A stretch of DNA of 64,000 bases from Paenisporosarcina sp. OV554 (GCF_003058165.1 NZ_QBUC01000011.1:1-64000); one strand, 5' to 3'; positions 9,903 through 19,578 are shown, numbered from the stretch's first letter. A program made the numbers and translations. Notes: generated by a model from the letters alone, not told the origin.

Positions 9903-9913
9903 TCTTTTTGCCC

Positions 9914-9950
9914 ATAAGAAAAGACGGCTCAAATACAATTTTAGCCGTCT
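9914..9950 (-). terminator. Intrinsic terminator of the first KinB-like kinase gene
   Basis: AGACGGCT/AGCCGTCT arms (9922-9929, 9943-9950); TTTTCTT follows on the minus strand. Confidence 0.8.
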
Positions 9951-9965
9951 ACCTTATTTTTACTA

Positions 9966-11225
9966 TTAAGCCACAGGAAATTCTATTGTAAAAAATGTCC
10001 ATTTACCGACTTCACTTTGAACAGTAATTTGACCATGCATGCTCTTAATTAGGCTGAACGATACCATCATTCCAAGTCCGGTTCCATGGTCCTTCATTGT
10101 GAAATAAGGCTCACCTAAACGATGGATTTGTTGTTGAGTCATACCCTTGCCTTCATCGCGTATTTCGATACGAACCACAGGATAGTCAACAACAGTGTTG
10201 ATTTCCAATTTCCCGCCTTCGGGCATCGATTCAATTCCATTTTTCACGATATTGATTAAGGATTGTTCGAGTTTTCTTCGATCGCCCAAAATAAAGGTAT
10301 TATCACTCTCATCCAGATTGGTGAAAATCTGCACATCTTGCATATTTGCCAATGGCGTCAGTACTTTTACGACTCTTTGGACTTCTTCGAAAATGAAGAC
10401 TTTTTCCACTTTCTCTGGTGCGGGTTTTGCAAACGTTAAGTAATCATTGACGATATCCGATGCCCGGTCGAGCTCTTTTATTGCTGTTCCCAAGTATTGT
10501 TTAATCTCAGGTGATTTTTCGCCTTCATAAGAAAGTTGCAAAAATCCTTTGCACGTAGTCAAGGGATTTCTCACTTCATGGGATATGCTTGCAGCGAGAT
10601 GACTAACCACTTCCAACTTCTCTGCTTTCATAAGCTTCTCCAACAAATCTGAGTTCATTCGAATCACTTCAATCAAAAGAGTTGCCAACAGAGACCCCAC
10701 AGTAGCGATGGCAAAAAATTCAATCCACATTTCAGCATTCAAATTCACATTGAAAATCACGGTTGCAGTTACAAACGTGATTTGCGTCGATAATAAGACC
10801 AATAAACTACTCACCCATAACTTGTTCCCTAATGACATTTTCGAATAAAAGCTGGATACATAGCTCACGATAATCGCCATGATGGTGAAAGTGATAACAG
10901 CTATATAAAACCCTACATTTTCTCCCCACAGGAAAAAACGGATGACAAGAATAGATGACAGGAGAATGAAGGCAGTTTTTCGTCCGCCATACAGAATGCC
11001 AATGATGAATGGAATTCTCCGTAAATCCCAGAATAGCCCATCCCCAACCGAAAAAGGAAACAGCATACAGAGGATGATTGATACAAGACAAAGAATCGTG
11101 AAAATGGTATCTTTCAACTTATCGATACTATATACAAACTTCAGCGAATAAAACATTTGCAGTAAAAATAAAGGAAGAAGGATGAATAGAAAATTTATAA
11201 GCAAATCTTTTGTGATTAGTTCCAT
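9966..11225 (-). CDS. KinB-like sensor histidine kinase, copy 1
   Basis: 419-residue membrane histidine kinase. Residues 1-190 hold about six membrane segments of the 5TMR-LYT/KinB kind. The H-box ISHEVRNPLT has phospho-acceptor His216; the N box is in SLINIVKNGIESM, G1 in DEGKGM and G2 in GTGLGMM. Closest recognised type is sporulation kinase KinB, which feeds phosphate to Spo0F. No response regulator or kapB lies beside it. A paralogue of identical length lies at 15770-17029; the first 30 residues and the H-box region are nearly identical, while the extracellular loops diverge. The role in sporulation is inferred from similarity. Confidence 0.85.
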   Translation of the reverse strand: MELITKDLLINFLFILLPLFLLQMFYSLKFVYSIDKLKDTIFTILCLVSIILCMLFPFSVGDGLFWDLRRIPFIIGILYGGRKTAFILLSSILVIRFFLWGENVGFYIAVITFTIMAIIVSYVSSFYSKMSLGNKLWVSSLLVLLSTQITFVTATVIFNVNLNAEMWIEFFAIATVGSLLATLLIEVIRMNSDLLEKLMKAEKLEVVSHLAASISHEVRNPLTTCKGFLQLSYEGEKSPEIKQYLGTAIKELDRASDIVNDYLTFAKPAPEKVEKVFIFEEVQRVVKVLTPLANMQDVQIFTNLDESDNTFILGDRRKLEQSLINIVKNGIESMPEGGKLEINTVVDYPVVRIEIRDEGKGMTQQQIHRLGEPYFTMKDHGTGLGMMVSFSLIKSMHGQITVQSEVGKWTFFTIEFPVA

Positions 11226-11285
11226 TCAGCACCCTACCTTTTTTACTCTTTTGATAAAAAGACAAAAATATTTAATAATATATAA

Positions 11286-11301
11286 TTGAAAATTCTAACT
11301 T
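11286..11301. promoter_or_regulatory. Upstream block shared by both KinB-like genes
   Basis: TTGAAAATTCTAACTT 61 bp before the start resembles TTGAATATTCCAACTT 54 bp before the second copy (17083-17098), in otherwise diverged upstream DNA. Possible shared promoter or operator. Confidence 0.45.
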
Positions 11302-11400
11302 TTATATTCGCGACTTTTAATATTATTGTAACCAAATTTCCACTTCTTACTTTAATTTCAGAAAATATTAATAAGGACCTATACTAGGACAGTAAAAAAT

Positions 11401-11430
11401 AAACACCAGAATCCGAAGATTTTGGTGTTT
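11401..11430 (-). terminator. Intrinsic terminator of the GH144-like gene
   Basis: AAACACCA/TGGTGTTT arms (11401-11408, 11423-11430) followed on the minus strand by ATTTTTTA. Confidence 0.85.
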
Positions 11431-11442
11431 AGATGTCCTATT

Positions 11443-12795
11443 CTATTCAATCGAGAACACTTCTTGTTCTAATAATTCTTCTGGTCTTTCACCAATTGGA
11501 TCTTGATGGAAGTACTCACGAATTACCCCATCTTTTAGGTAATTCGCAATTGATACCATGATCATCCCTTGGTCAAGTGCGAGATATGCTTTTGCGACTT
11601 CCCCAGTCACGACGTTAACAGAGTCATAAAAACCATACTTGCCATATAAGTCGAACTCTTTTAATGCTTTTATGTTTTTCTGAACTTCTCGTGGTGCATA
11701 ATCTAGAGCTAAAAATGTAGCATGTGCAGTCACAGTTGCTCCATCTTTATAGCCAGATGTCCCAAGTGGAGTAGCAGCGAATTCACTATATCCGTCAGGT
11801 GTAGCAGAAGGCGAGAAGCCCCAAGCTTTATACCCTTTTTCCTTTGCATAAGCAATCTGAACATCAACATGACGTTGATTGTTTAATCCTAATGCTTTTG
11901 TGCCAAGGTCTTTTTCCTTTAATACGATACCTGGCATAAGTCCTTCAAACATACTCCCGCCCCAGCTCGGAACATACTTAATTCCGCTATATTCATAGTG
12001 TCCTTCAAATACAGAAATACCATCATATTGTGTGGTATATCCGTTTGGAATTTGTGCTTGCCAATCCCACTCTTGCGGCAGAGTTCTGTACATCTTCCAC
12101 CAATGTTCTTTGGGCACATCCCCTTTACCTATCGAAATATAACTTCCTACACGTGGCTCTGTGTAAAACATTCCATAATGATGATCAGTTAGTTTTCCTG
12201 CTGCAACATCATAACCACCTCGGAACTGACCAACTTCTGCATCATATAGTGTTGAATAATCCATATTTTCAACGAGTTTACTAGTTTGTCCATTTAATTC
12301 TTTATAAGCTTGTCCTACAACAATTAATCCTGCTGAAAGCCAACCATTGTCAACTTGGGAAATAAATTGTCCCCAGTCTTTTTTAAGCGATCCGTCTTTC
12401 GTGTAGTACCAGTTATAATAAAGACCGTTCCATTTATCTAGCTTTTCTAACGTATTTATCGATACGTGAAGGCGTTTAACAGCATCCTTTCTCGTAATAA
12501 TTCCCATCTGCTCCGCTGATACTGTACTCATCATATACATCGCAATATTCGTTGGAGATGTATGAGTTGCTTCTGTCTTTCCTTCATCAGTAAAACGAAC
12601 CTCATCGTAAGTCATTCCTGTATTTGGGTCTGTATGGTCCTGAAAATATTTATATGTCTTCTTTGCAATCGCTTTCAATTCTGCTTGTAAAGCAACCTCT
12701 TTTCCAACATCACTTGCAGAAGCACTCGGCGTAAGTACTAAGTTGGTAAAAAAACTAAATACGATAAGAAAACTTACAAACTTCACTTTATTCAT
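11443..12795 (-). CDS. Secreted glucoamylase-like (PF10091 / GH144-type) glycoside hydrolase
   Basis: 450-residue exported protein with a signal peptide (about 1-27, ending SASA). The rest is an alpha/alpha-barrel of the glycoamylase-like family: VDNGWLSAGLIVVGQAY (about 144-160), YGMFYTEPRVGSYISIGKGD, PSWGGSMFEGLMPG, YAKEKGYKAWGFSPSATPDG and DQGMIMVSIANY are its typical blocks. Related proteins in GH144 cut beta-1,2-glucans, so the substrate may be an extracellular beta-glucan; this is family inference. It stands alone between two kinase genes, and a LacI/CcpA-type palindrome sits 40 bp before the start, suggesting carbon control. Ribosome binding site GAGAGGAG. Confidence 0.8.
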   Translation of the reverse strand: MNKVKFVSFLIVFSFFTNLVLTPSASASDVGKEVALQAELKAIAKKTYKYFQDHTDPNTGMTYDEVRFTDEGKTEATHTSPTNIAMYMMSTVSAEQMGIITRKDAVKRLHVSINTLEKLDKWNGLYYNWYYTKDGSLKKDWGQFISQVDNGWLSAGLIVVGQAYKELNGQTSKLVENMDYSTLYDAEVGQFRGGYDVAAGKLTDHHYGMFYTEPRVGSYISIGKGDVPKEHWWKMYRTLPQEWDWQAQIPNGYTTQYDGISVFEGHYEYSGIKYVPSWGGSMFEGLMPGIVLKEKDLGTKALGLNNQRHVDVQIAYAKEKGYKAWGFSPSATPDGYSEFAATPLGTSGYKDGATVTAHATFLALDYAPREVQKNIKALKEFDLYGKYGFYDSVNVVTGEVAKAYLALDQGMIMVSIANYLKDGVIREYFHQDPIGERPEELLEQEVFSIE

Positions 12796-12830
12796 GATTT
12801 TCTCCTCTCAAACTTAAGTATTGGATTATT

Positions 12831-12848
12831 TGTCGAAACGTTTCAACA
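12831..12848. promoter_or_regulatory. LacI/CcpA-family operator-like palindrome
   Basis: TGTCGAAACGTTTCAACA with a perfect GAAACGTTTC core, 36 bp before the glycosidase start. It has the look of a LacI-family operator but only loosely fits the cre consensus. Confidence 0.5.
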
Positions 12849-13047
12849 ACAGTTTAACATGAAAGAAGGAGGGGATTTAAGTTTATTTCTTAATATTCTG
12901 CTAATTAGTTAATTATTCACATTGCTCTTTAGGTACAAATGCTTGTGATTAAGTTTGAATTGGAGTCACATTGATCCAAGGAAATTTCATTCTAGCAAAT
13001 CTCCTAGTTAAGAATGGGAACAGGCCAAATTCGACTTTGGACATAGG

Positions 13048-13215
13048 AACCCGTGTCTTTCTCTAGAGGAATGGTGTCTTTCTCCAAGCGAATGGATGAA
13101 AACGTTACGCGAGTGGATGAAAATCCAAGTTTAATGGACGAAATGCTCAAATGAGTGGATGGAAACCCAAGTTGAACAGATGAAAACCTAAAGTGAATGG
13201 ATGAAAAATAATCCC
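13048..13215. repeat. Degenerate 21-bp tandem repeat array (array D, 8 units)
   Basis: Units begin at 13048, 13069, 13090, 13111, 13132, 13153, 13174 and 13195, every step exactly 21 bp. Two sub-types occur: GTGTCTTTCTC units first, then GAGTGGATGAAAA units. Rotated, the unit reads CCAAGTTGAACAGATGAAAA and relates to arrays E and F. No coding signals. Confidence 0.85.
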
Positions 13216-13258
13216 AATGTTCGAAGGTTTAATATTTTCAAAAGGCATGTTGTTTATC

Positions 13259-13352
13259 GTACATTTGCGCTCGCCGCTCGTTTCGCATAAGCCAACAAGT
13301 ATGTAAACCACTCATTCTTCACGCTCTTGTGGCATGTTCGGCGCAAATGTAC
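13259..13352. repeat. 94-bp element with 12-bp perfect terminal inverted repeats
   Basis: GTACATTTGCGC (13259-13270) is inverted at 13341-13352; inside, GCCAACAAG can pair with CTTGTGGC. It lies between array D and the pbpC terminator. Possible MITE-like element or structured RNA; no second copy seen in the window. Confidence 0.55.
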
Positions 13353-13401
13353 TCTTTTGTTTGCTCTTCAATATCAACAGCATTCTTTAACACAGGCTTT
13401 C

Positions 13402-13440
13402 AAAAAAGACTCTAAAAGCCAAAGTTGGGCTAATAGAGTC
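13402..13440 (-). terminator. Intrinsic terminator of pbpC
   Basis: GACTCTA/TAGAGTC outer arms with AGCC/GGCT inside; TTTTTT follows on the minus strand. Confidence 0.85.
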
Positions 13441-13469
13441 CTTACACGTTACTATGAAATTCAAAACAA

Positions 13470-15488
13470 CTATTCTGCACTACCTGTCTTAAATATTGTA
13501 GAAACAAGCTCTGCTACATAAGCACTGCCACCGTTATCTTCTACACTTTCGATCATCATCGCTAGTATAAAGGTAGGATTTTCGGAGTTATAAGTAACAA
13601 AAAATCCATTCTCCTTGCCTCTATCTTCTCCGGCTGCTTTTAATTCAGCTGTACCGGTCTTTCCTGCTAGTGGAATGGACGGAAGATTGGCAGCTGGGGC
13701 AAAGCCATCTACGACAACATTACGTAAACTCTTTCGTAGAATCGCCGCATTTTCTGCACTGACAAGTCCCTCTTTCCACACTTGGCTCTTTTCATCTTCC
13801 ATTAACAACGTCGGCTTGTACATTACACCGTCCGTTATAAAGACTTCATACATCGAAGTAAGATGTAAAATATTCGTCAACATCTCCCCTTGTCCGAACG
13901 ATGTATCCGCAAGTTGTCCTTGAGAATCAATTTTGCCGTCATTTGAAATTTGCGAATCCTTCACATTATAAAAGAAAGGAGTTTCTTCTCCAAAACCAAA
14001 GCCTCTTAGCCCCTCAACGAATGTCTTACTTCCCATATCAAGCGCTTCCTGAGCAAAATAAATATTGTCAGAATAGACAAGTGCTTTATTCAAATCAATC
14101 GGATTCGGTGCCTCAGCATGGACACGCGTCACTTTGTAATTAACCCAGTTATCCTTTGCCCATGTCTCTCCATCAATTGTTAACCCTTCCGTTGGGTCGA
14201 GGGTTCCCGCTTCCATTCCAATCGCTGCCGTCATTGGCTTTAATGTTGAACCTGGTGCATACGAATGTTCAAACCGCGTCAACAGTGGATTCAAAGGATT
14301 TTCCTGCAATTTCTTATAACTATCTCCACTCATACCAAGCATCAATTTGCTCGGATCAAATCCTGGAGAACTAACAAGCGCAAGCGTTTCACCAGTTTTC
14401 GGGTCAACAGCAGCACTTGTTCCCGCTTCACCCTTCATAGCTTGATATGTCTTTTTTTGCAACTCCGCATCAATCGTCAACTTAACCGTTTCCCCATCAA
14501 TAGCCGGGTTCTCAGCAACCGTAATCGTCTCAGCACCTTTTTCAGGAGGCTGGATGTAAATACGTGTTCCGCTTGTACCACGAAGTCTATCTTCCAATAA
14601 CCGCTCCATGCCTTGACGACCGATAAAGTCAGTTTCTGTATATCCTTTGTCCTTTAGCTTCTCTAATCGTTCCCCTGTAATAGTTCCTATATAACCCGAT
14701 AAATGAGACAATGCTTCTCCATACGGATACTCACGCATCGGTGTTTTCTTGTACGTGACTCCTGGGATTTCAATCGCCTGTTTTAACAATGCGGTTTCAT
14801 TCTTGGCTACTTTTTCAATCGGTACAAAATCAGTTGGCCTTACCCATTTCTGATTTAACTGACGATCAATATACTCAACGGATGTACCTAACAGCTCTGC
14901 CAGCTTCGTCTTACTTGCTTCATCCATGAATTTTTCTTGCACGACGCCTATTTCTTCCCCTTCACCATTTTTCGCAATGGGCATCCCATTTCGGTCCAGA
15001 ATCTCTCCACGTGCCGGCTTGCTAGTAGAAATTCCTATCGTATCCTTCTCTCCAAGTTCAGGAAAAATGAACGATGTATCCCACTTCACATACCAATTTT
15101 CTTCCTTATCACGCGATTCATTCACCAACGTGATTGTTTTCTCAAATTCCACTGGGCCTGCAGCTGTATCCATGGACACTTTTATCGGAAAATCTGCTGG
15201 TTTCTCTGTATCCCATTTCGTATCCTTAGCTGGCTTCTTATAAGTTACTTTGACGTTTTTAATGCCTAGATCCTTATGTAGACCTTCTTGTCTCTCTACA
15301 AAATTTCCGGTCCCAAACACTTCTTTCGTCCCTTTGTTTAAGTAGTCTTTGTACATGGTTGCAAAATCACCTTTATTCCAGTGATCTACATATTCCGCCA
15401 AACGCTCCTCTGGCGTTGCTTTCTCCTGACAACCCGTTAAGAGAATGACAAGCAGAAGAGACAAAACGCCAATTAATCCTTTTTTCAT
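13470..15488 (-). CDS. pbpC: Penicillin-binding protein 3 (PbpC), lipoprotein class B transpeptidase
   Basis: 672 residues. Lipoprotein signal with lipobox LLTGC (Cys20), an NTF2-like MecA_N domain (about 25-145), a PBP dimerisation region, then the transpeptidase domain with STLK in APGSTLKPMTA, SDN in YSDNIYFAQ and KTG in AGKTGTAEL. The architecture matches Bacillus subtilis PBP3 and the MecA family, which cross-link peptidoglycan and often show low beta-lactam affinity. Ribosome binding site AAAGGAGG. Monocistronic, with its own terminator. It acts outside the membrane. Confidence 0.9.
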   Translation of the reverse strand: MKKGLIGVLSLLLVILLTGCQEKATPEERLAEYVDHWNKGDFATMYKDYLNKGTKEVFGTGNFVERQEGLHKDLGIKNVKVTYKKPAKDTKWDTEKPADFPIKVSMDTAAGPVEFEKTITLVNESRDKEENWYVKWDTSFIFPELGEKDTIGISTSKPARGEILDRNGMPIAKNGEGEEIGVVQEKFMDEASKTKLAELLGTSVEYIDRQLNQKWVRPTDFVPIEKVAKNETALLKQAIEIPGVTYKKTPMREYPYGEALSHLSGYIGTITGERLEKLKDKGYTETDFIGRQGMERLLEDRLRGTSGTRIYIQPPEKGAETITVAENPAIDGETVKLTIDAELQKKTYQAMKGEAGTSAAVDPKTGETLALVSSPGFDPSKLMLGMSGDSYKKLQENPLNPLLTRFEHSYAPGSTLKPMTAAIGMEAGTLDPTEGLTIDGETWAKDNWVNYKVTRVHAEAPNPIDLNKALVYSDNIYFAQEALDMGSKTFVEGLRGFGFGEETPFFYNVKDSQISNDGKIDSQGQLADTSFGQGEMLTNILHLTSMYEVFITDGVMYKPTLLMEDEKSQVWKEGLVSAENAAILRKSLRNVVVDGFAPAANLPSIPLAGKTGTAELKAAGEDRGKENGFFVTYNSENPTFILAMMIESVEDNGGSAYVAELVSTIFKTGSAE

Positions 15489-15736
15489 TTTATAACCTCC
15501 TTTTCATTCCTTACTCCATATGTGTCAGATAGTCTGCTCAAAAAGTTCTCCATTTTGGCATTCAATAATCATAACCGGAAAAATGATTTATATAACGACC
15601 ATTCAAAGCTATGTATCGTCTGGGATAGATTAGGAAACACAGTTATATTTCTCCATCTATAGTAACATATTTCCATTGAAATTTATTTGAATCATCTGAT
15701 CTTAGGATTCACCACGTGTTTGATTGCAAACAAATA

Positions 15737-15760
15737 GCCACCTCCATAATGAGAGGTGAC
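15737..15760 (-). terminator. Probable terminator of the second KinB-like kinase gene
   Basis: GCCACCTC/GAGGTGAC arms (one mismatch) just after the stop codon; the minus-strand tract TATTTGTTT is only moderately T-rich. Confidence 0.55.
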
Positions 15761-15769
15761 TACTTCTGT

Positions 15770-17029
15770 TTAATGTGCCACGGGGAATTCAATCGAAAAG
15801 GATGTCCAATTGCCAATTTCGCTATCCACATTGATTTGTCCACCCATGCCTTTGATAATACTGTAGGACACCATCATTCCAAGTCCCGTTCCATCTTCCT
15901 TCGTCGTGAAATAAGGTTCACCCAATCGATTAATTTGATGTTGAGTCATCCCTTTGCCTTCGTCACGAATCTCAACACGGACCAATGGGTACTGATAGTC
16001 GATTTTAATTTCCAACCGCCCTCCATTACCCATCGACTCTATCCCATTTTTCACAATATTGATTAACGACTGTTCGAGTTTTTTTCGATCTCCTAAAATA
16101 TATGCTTGATCTCTTTTTTCAATATTAACGAGCATTTGAACATTATTCATATTTGCTAAGGGCGTGAGAATATTCACTACATTTCGAACTTCTTGGTAAA
16201 TCGAAATTTGCTCAATTTTCTCCGGTGCAGGTCTCGCAAAAGTTAAATAATCATTAATGATGTCCGATGCCCTGTCCAGTTCTTGTATCGCTGTAGCAAG
16301 GTATTGTTTTATGTAGGGAGAAGGCTCTTCCTGTTGGGAAAGTTGCAAGAATCCTTTGCACGTAGTAAGTGGATTTCTCACTTCATGGGAAATACTTGCA
16401 GCAAGATGGCTTACAACTTCCAGTTTCTCTGCTTTCATCAGCTTTTTTAACATATCCGAGTTTATTCGGATTACTTCAATAAGAAGCGTTGCCATTAGAA
16501 TCGCCAGAATATTAATCACGAAGTATTCTGACCACATGTTTGCAGGAAAACCTTCATTACCTAAATTTATCGAAGCAAAAAATGCGATTTGAGTGTATAA
16601 GATAACCAATAAACCACTCATAAAAACCTTTTGCCCTAACGGCATCTTTAAATAATATTTAGACAAAAGACTTAAAATAATTGCCATGATGCTGCAAGTA
16701 ATAACAGAAATATAAAAACCGGGATCTCCTCCTATAAAAAAACGTGTCACAAGAAGGAATGTAAATAATATTACTCCGTTTTTGGGACCTCCGTATAAAA
16801 TCCCAATAATAAATGGAATTCTGCGCAAATCCCAATTAAGACCGTCTCCCATCGAAAATGGAAAAAGCATACAAAGGCCGATTGAAACCATGAATAGAAT
16901 CGTGAACAAAATATTTTTCAACTTATCGATTCGATACACGAACTTCAGCGAGTAAAACATTTGTAATAAAAATAAGGGAAAAAGGATAAACAAAAAATTG
17001 ATAAGTAAGTCTTTCGTGATAAGCTCCAT
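15770..17029 (-). CDS. KinB-like sensor histidine kinase, copy 2
   Basis: 419 residues, the same length as the copy at 9966-11225, with the same six-segment membrane sensor and kinase core (ISHEVRNPLT H-box, SLINIVKNGIESM N box, DEGKGM, GTGLGMM). Residues 1-30 and about 195-300 are nearly identical to copy 1, while the membrane segments and loops at about 35-190 differ more, so the two probably respond to different signals but phosphorylate the same partner. Likely a sporulation-phosphorelay type kinase; no partner gene is adjacent. Monocistronic. Confidence 0.85.
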   Translation of the reverse strand: MELITKDLLINFLFILFPLFLLQMFYSLKFVYRIDKLKNILFTILFMVSIGLCMLFPFSMGDGLNWDLRRIPFIIGILYGGPKNGVILFTFLLVTRFFIGGDPGFYISVITCSIMAIILSLLSKYYLKMPLGQKVFMSGLLVILYTQIAFFASINLGNEGFPANMWSEYFVINILAILMATLLIEVIRINSDMLKKLMKAEKLEVVSHLAASISHEVRNPLTTCKGFLQLSQQEEPSPYIKQYLATAIQELDRASDIINDYLTFARPAPEKIEQISIYQEVRNVVNILTPLANMNNVQMLVNIEKRDQAYILGDRKKLEQSLINIVKNGIESMGNGGRLEIKIDYQYPLVRVEIRDEGKGMTQHQINRLGEPYFTTKEDGTGLGMMVSYSIIKGMGGQINVDSEIGNWTSFSIEFPVAH

Positions 17030-17082
17030 TTTGACACCAAGCCTTTTATATGATCATTCTAGTTGCATCGCAAATATAATAT

Positions 17083-17098
17083 TTGAATATTCCAACTT
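17083..17098. promoter_or_regulatory. Upstream block shared by both KinB-like genes (copy 2)
   Basis: TTGAATATTCCAACTT, counterpart of 11286-11301, at a similar distance from the start codon and next to AT-rich -10-like sequence. Confidence 0.45.
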
Positions 17099-17234
17099 AA
17101 TACTACCTATTTTTTCCTATATATACAAGACAGTTTTCATATTTTAAAAGCTAGTCTACAATTTAATTTTAACCATTGTATTTTCCCATTAAGAAAACCA
17201 GTGCCTTGGATACTAGTTTATTGTGGAAATCAAG

Positions 17235-18080
17235 TCAATTGATACCACTATTAAAAGCAATACGATGTTCAAAAGCTTGTTGAAAAGTTCGGGTAACAAG
17301 ACCAGGTTTACCGTTCCCTATTAACGTATGATCGATTTGAATAACCGGACATATTTCAAGCGCGGTACTAGTGACAAAAACTTCGTCCGTTTCAAGTAGT
17401 TCGTTAACGGTAAACGCTTCTTCAACGACTCTGAAACCATTCTCTCTTGCCATTTGAAGTACTCCGATTCTAGTAATCCCGTTCAAAATCAGATTATTTA
17501 TTGGATGAGTGTAGATGACATTTCTTTCTACAATATACACATTGGTTGAACTTCCTTCTGACACAGTCGAGCCACGATGCATGATTGCTTCATCACATCC
17601 ATGCTTTTTTGCCAGTTGTTTCGCTAGAACATTTGGCAGTAGGTTTAAACTTTTAATATCGCATCTTTTCCAGCGAATATCCTCAGTAAGAATAGCATGA
17701 ATTCCGTGCTTAGTTTTTTCCACTGGACGCTCCGCATGTTGAACATATGCAACCAGCACAGAAGAAACGCTTCCTGGGAAATGGTGAACTCTTTGAGCTA
17801 CGCCACGTGTAATCTGAACATAAATATATCCATTCAACAAACCATTTTTTTCAACAAGCTGCTTTAAATTCCGGGCGATATCCTCCAATGGATATGGCAG
17901 TGCCAATTCAATTTTTAATGAGCTAAGTTTTAGACGTTGCACATGTCCTTCCATTTCAAAACAGACACCGTCATAAACACGAATGAGCTCGTATACTCCA
18001 TCCCCAAACTGATAACCGCGATCTTCAATATCCACAATCGCATCATCCCGTTCCATAAAACCTCTATTTAGTAAAATCAT
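17235..18080 (-). CDS. dat: D-amino acid aminotransferase
   Basis: 281-residue class IV PLP aminotransferase that interconverts D-alanine and D-glutamate with their 2-oxo acids, supplying D-Glu for peptidoglycan. The start MILLNRGFMERDDA and GYQFGDGVYE block are typical of D-alanine transaminase; the PLP lysine is Lys143 in CDIKSLNLL; EGSSTNVYIV and the LNGITRIGVLQMA phosphate-binding segment follow. Ribosome binding site AAAGGGAGG. It lies 84 bp behind the amino-acid ABC transporter with only a weak hairpin between, so read-through transcription is possible. Confidence 0.92.
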   Translation of the reverse strand: MILLNRGFMERDDAIVDIEDRGYQFGDGVYELIRVYDGVCFEMEGHVQRLKLSSLKIELALPYPLEDIARNLKQLVEKNGLLNGYIYVQITRGVAQRVHHFPGSVSSVLVAYVQHAERPVEKTKHGIHAILTEDIRWKRCDIKSLNLLPNVLAKQLAKKHGCDEAIMHRGSTVSEGSSTNVYIVERNVIYTHPINNLILNGITRIGVLQMARENGFRVVEEAFTVNELLETDEVFVTSTALEICPVIQIDHTLIGNGKPGLVTRTFQQAFEHRIAFNSGIN

Positions 18081-18121
18081 TCTCTTTCCTCCCTTTTCAA
18101 GTTAGTACAGACACATATAAA

Positions 18122-18152
18122 ACACCCCAAATCTTGAATCGATGTGAGGTGT
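18122..18152 (-). terminator. Weak terminator between the ABC transporter and dat
   Basis: ACACCTC/GGGGTGT arms with a large loop, then TTTTAT on the minus strand. Confidence 0.4.
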
Positions 18153-18164
18153 CATGACCATCCC

Positions 18165-18905
18165 TTACAAAACATTGCTTAAAAATTCCTGTGTTCTTTC
18201 TTTTAAAGGGTTTTCAAATATCTCTTTTGGCGTCCCCCGTTCAACAATGTAACCGTCATGCATATAGATGACCTCATCAGCGACTTCCCGAGCAAATCCC
18301 ATTTCATGAGTCACAACAACCATCGTCATTCCCTCTTTGGCTAGCTGCTTCATGGTTAACAGGACCTCTCCAACTAACTCTGGATCGAGAGCGGACGTTG
18401 GCTCATCAAACAGCATGACTTCTGGCTTCATTGCCAATGCGCGGGCGATTGCTACTCGCTGCTTTTGACCACCCGAAAGCTTTGAGGGATACACATCACT
18501 TTTGTCACTGAGTCCTACTTTTGCAAGCAACTCCTTACCTTCTTTAATTGCTTGCTCCTTCGGCATCTTTTTCACTTTTAACAAGGCTTCAATTACATTA
18601 CCGAGCACGGTTTTATGTGGAAATAGATTAAAATGCTGGAACACCATTCCCACGCGTTCACGCACTTTGTTTAAGTCATGAGTCTTCGCTTCAATTTTTT
18701 CTCCATCGAGCATTATCGTTCCGCTTTCTTTAATTTCAAGAAAATTAAGGCAGCGTAACAACGTACTTTTCCCTGAACCGCTTGCACCAATTAACACAAC
18801 TACTTCACTTTCACATACTGTCATATCAAAATCCTTTAATACATGGAGATCACCAAAATACTTATTGAGTTTTTCTACTATGATTATTTTGTTTTGTTCG
18901 ACCAT
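18165..18905 (-). CDS. Polar amino acid ABC transporter, ATP-binding protein
   Basis: 246-residue ATPase of the GlnQ/HisP type. Walker [11 protein letters not shown]-loop [18 protein letters not shown], signature LSGGQKQR, Walker [14 protein letters not shown] and the switch histidine in VVTHEMGFA are all intact. I place the start at ATG 18905, preceded by AGGGGG at 6 nt; an upstream in-frame GTG (18923) would overlap the permease. Last gene of a binding protein-permease-ATPase operon. The family imports polar amino acids or cystine; the substrate cannot be told. Confidence 0.92.
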   Translation of the reverse strand: MVEQNKIIIVEKLNKYFGDLHVLKDFDMTVCESEVVVLIGASGSGKSTLLRCLNFLEIKESGTIMLDGEKIEAKTHDLNKVRERVGMVFQHFNLFPHKTVLGNVIEALLKVKKMPKEQAIKEGKELLAKVGLSDKSDVYPSKLSGGQKQRVAIARALAMKPEVMLFDEPTSALDPELVGEVLLTMKQLAKEGMTMVVVTHEMGFAREVADEVIYMHDGYIVERGTPKEIFENPLKERTQEFLSNVL

Positions 18906-18915
18906 GGTTAGCCCC

Positions 18916-19578
18916 CTAATCACTCACCGACAGTTTGTTCTCTAAGATTCTGACGAACACCGTAAGTACATATACAATTACCAGATAGTAGACCGCTACT
19001 ACCAATAAATAGGTCATAAAATCAAAATTGGTTGATCCCTCCAGATTCGCCACACCAAACAACTCTTGCATGCCAATAAATGAAGCAAGTGAAGAGTCTT
19101 TCAACGTAATAATGAATTGATTTCCAAGTGAAGGAATGGAGCGTCTAAATGCTTGCGGCAAAATAATTCTTCTCATGGTTAACGAAGCAGTCATTCCTAA
19201 AGATCGACCAGCTTCCTGCTGACCTTTATCTATTGAACTAACTGAACCTCGGATAATTTCAGACAAGTAGCCTCCAACATGAACAGCAAGACCAATCGTC
19301 ACTGCCCAAAAAGTTGGAATCAAAATAATTTTCGTTAAGCCATAGAACAAAACAAAAATTTGCACGATAAGAGGAGTACCTCGAACAATCCAAACATAGA
19401 AGTCTGAAATCCACACAAGTATTTTAATGTTAGTGATTTTTAAAAAACCAAAAAACATTCCTAAAACAAGTGCAATCAAAAATGCGCAAACTGTAACAGC
19501 TAAAGTCCAATACATTCCAACGATAAATAAGTCAAAACTTGTGATAAACGTTTCAAAAAAATGATGGATTGAGTTCAA
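18916..19578 (-). CDS. Polar amino acid ABC transporter, permease
   Basis: About 220-residue HisM/GlnP-type permease with about five membrane segments and the EAA loop in [25 protein letters not shown] favour the TTG at 19578 (AGGGAG at 8 nt) over the GTG at 19587, which would sit on the ribosome binding site. Pairs with the ATPase directly downstream. Confidence 0.88.
   Translation of the reverse strand: MNSIHHFFETFITSFDLFIVGMYWTLAVTVCAFLIALVLGMFFGFLKITNIKILVWISDFYVWIVRGTPLIVQIFVLFYGLTKIILIPTFWAVTIGLAVHVGGYLSEIIRGSVSSIDKGQQEAGRSLGMTASLTMRRIILPQAFRRSIPSLGNQFIITLKDSSLASFIGMQELFGVANLEGSTNFDFMTYLLVVAVYYLVIVYVLTVFVRILENKLSVSD

Noticed and set aside
13048-13215. CRISPR array
   Set aside because: Units are contiguous, 21 bp, degenerate and without unique spacers; no cas genes in the window.
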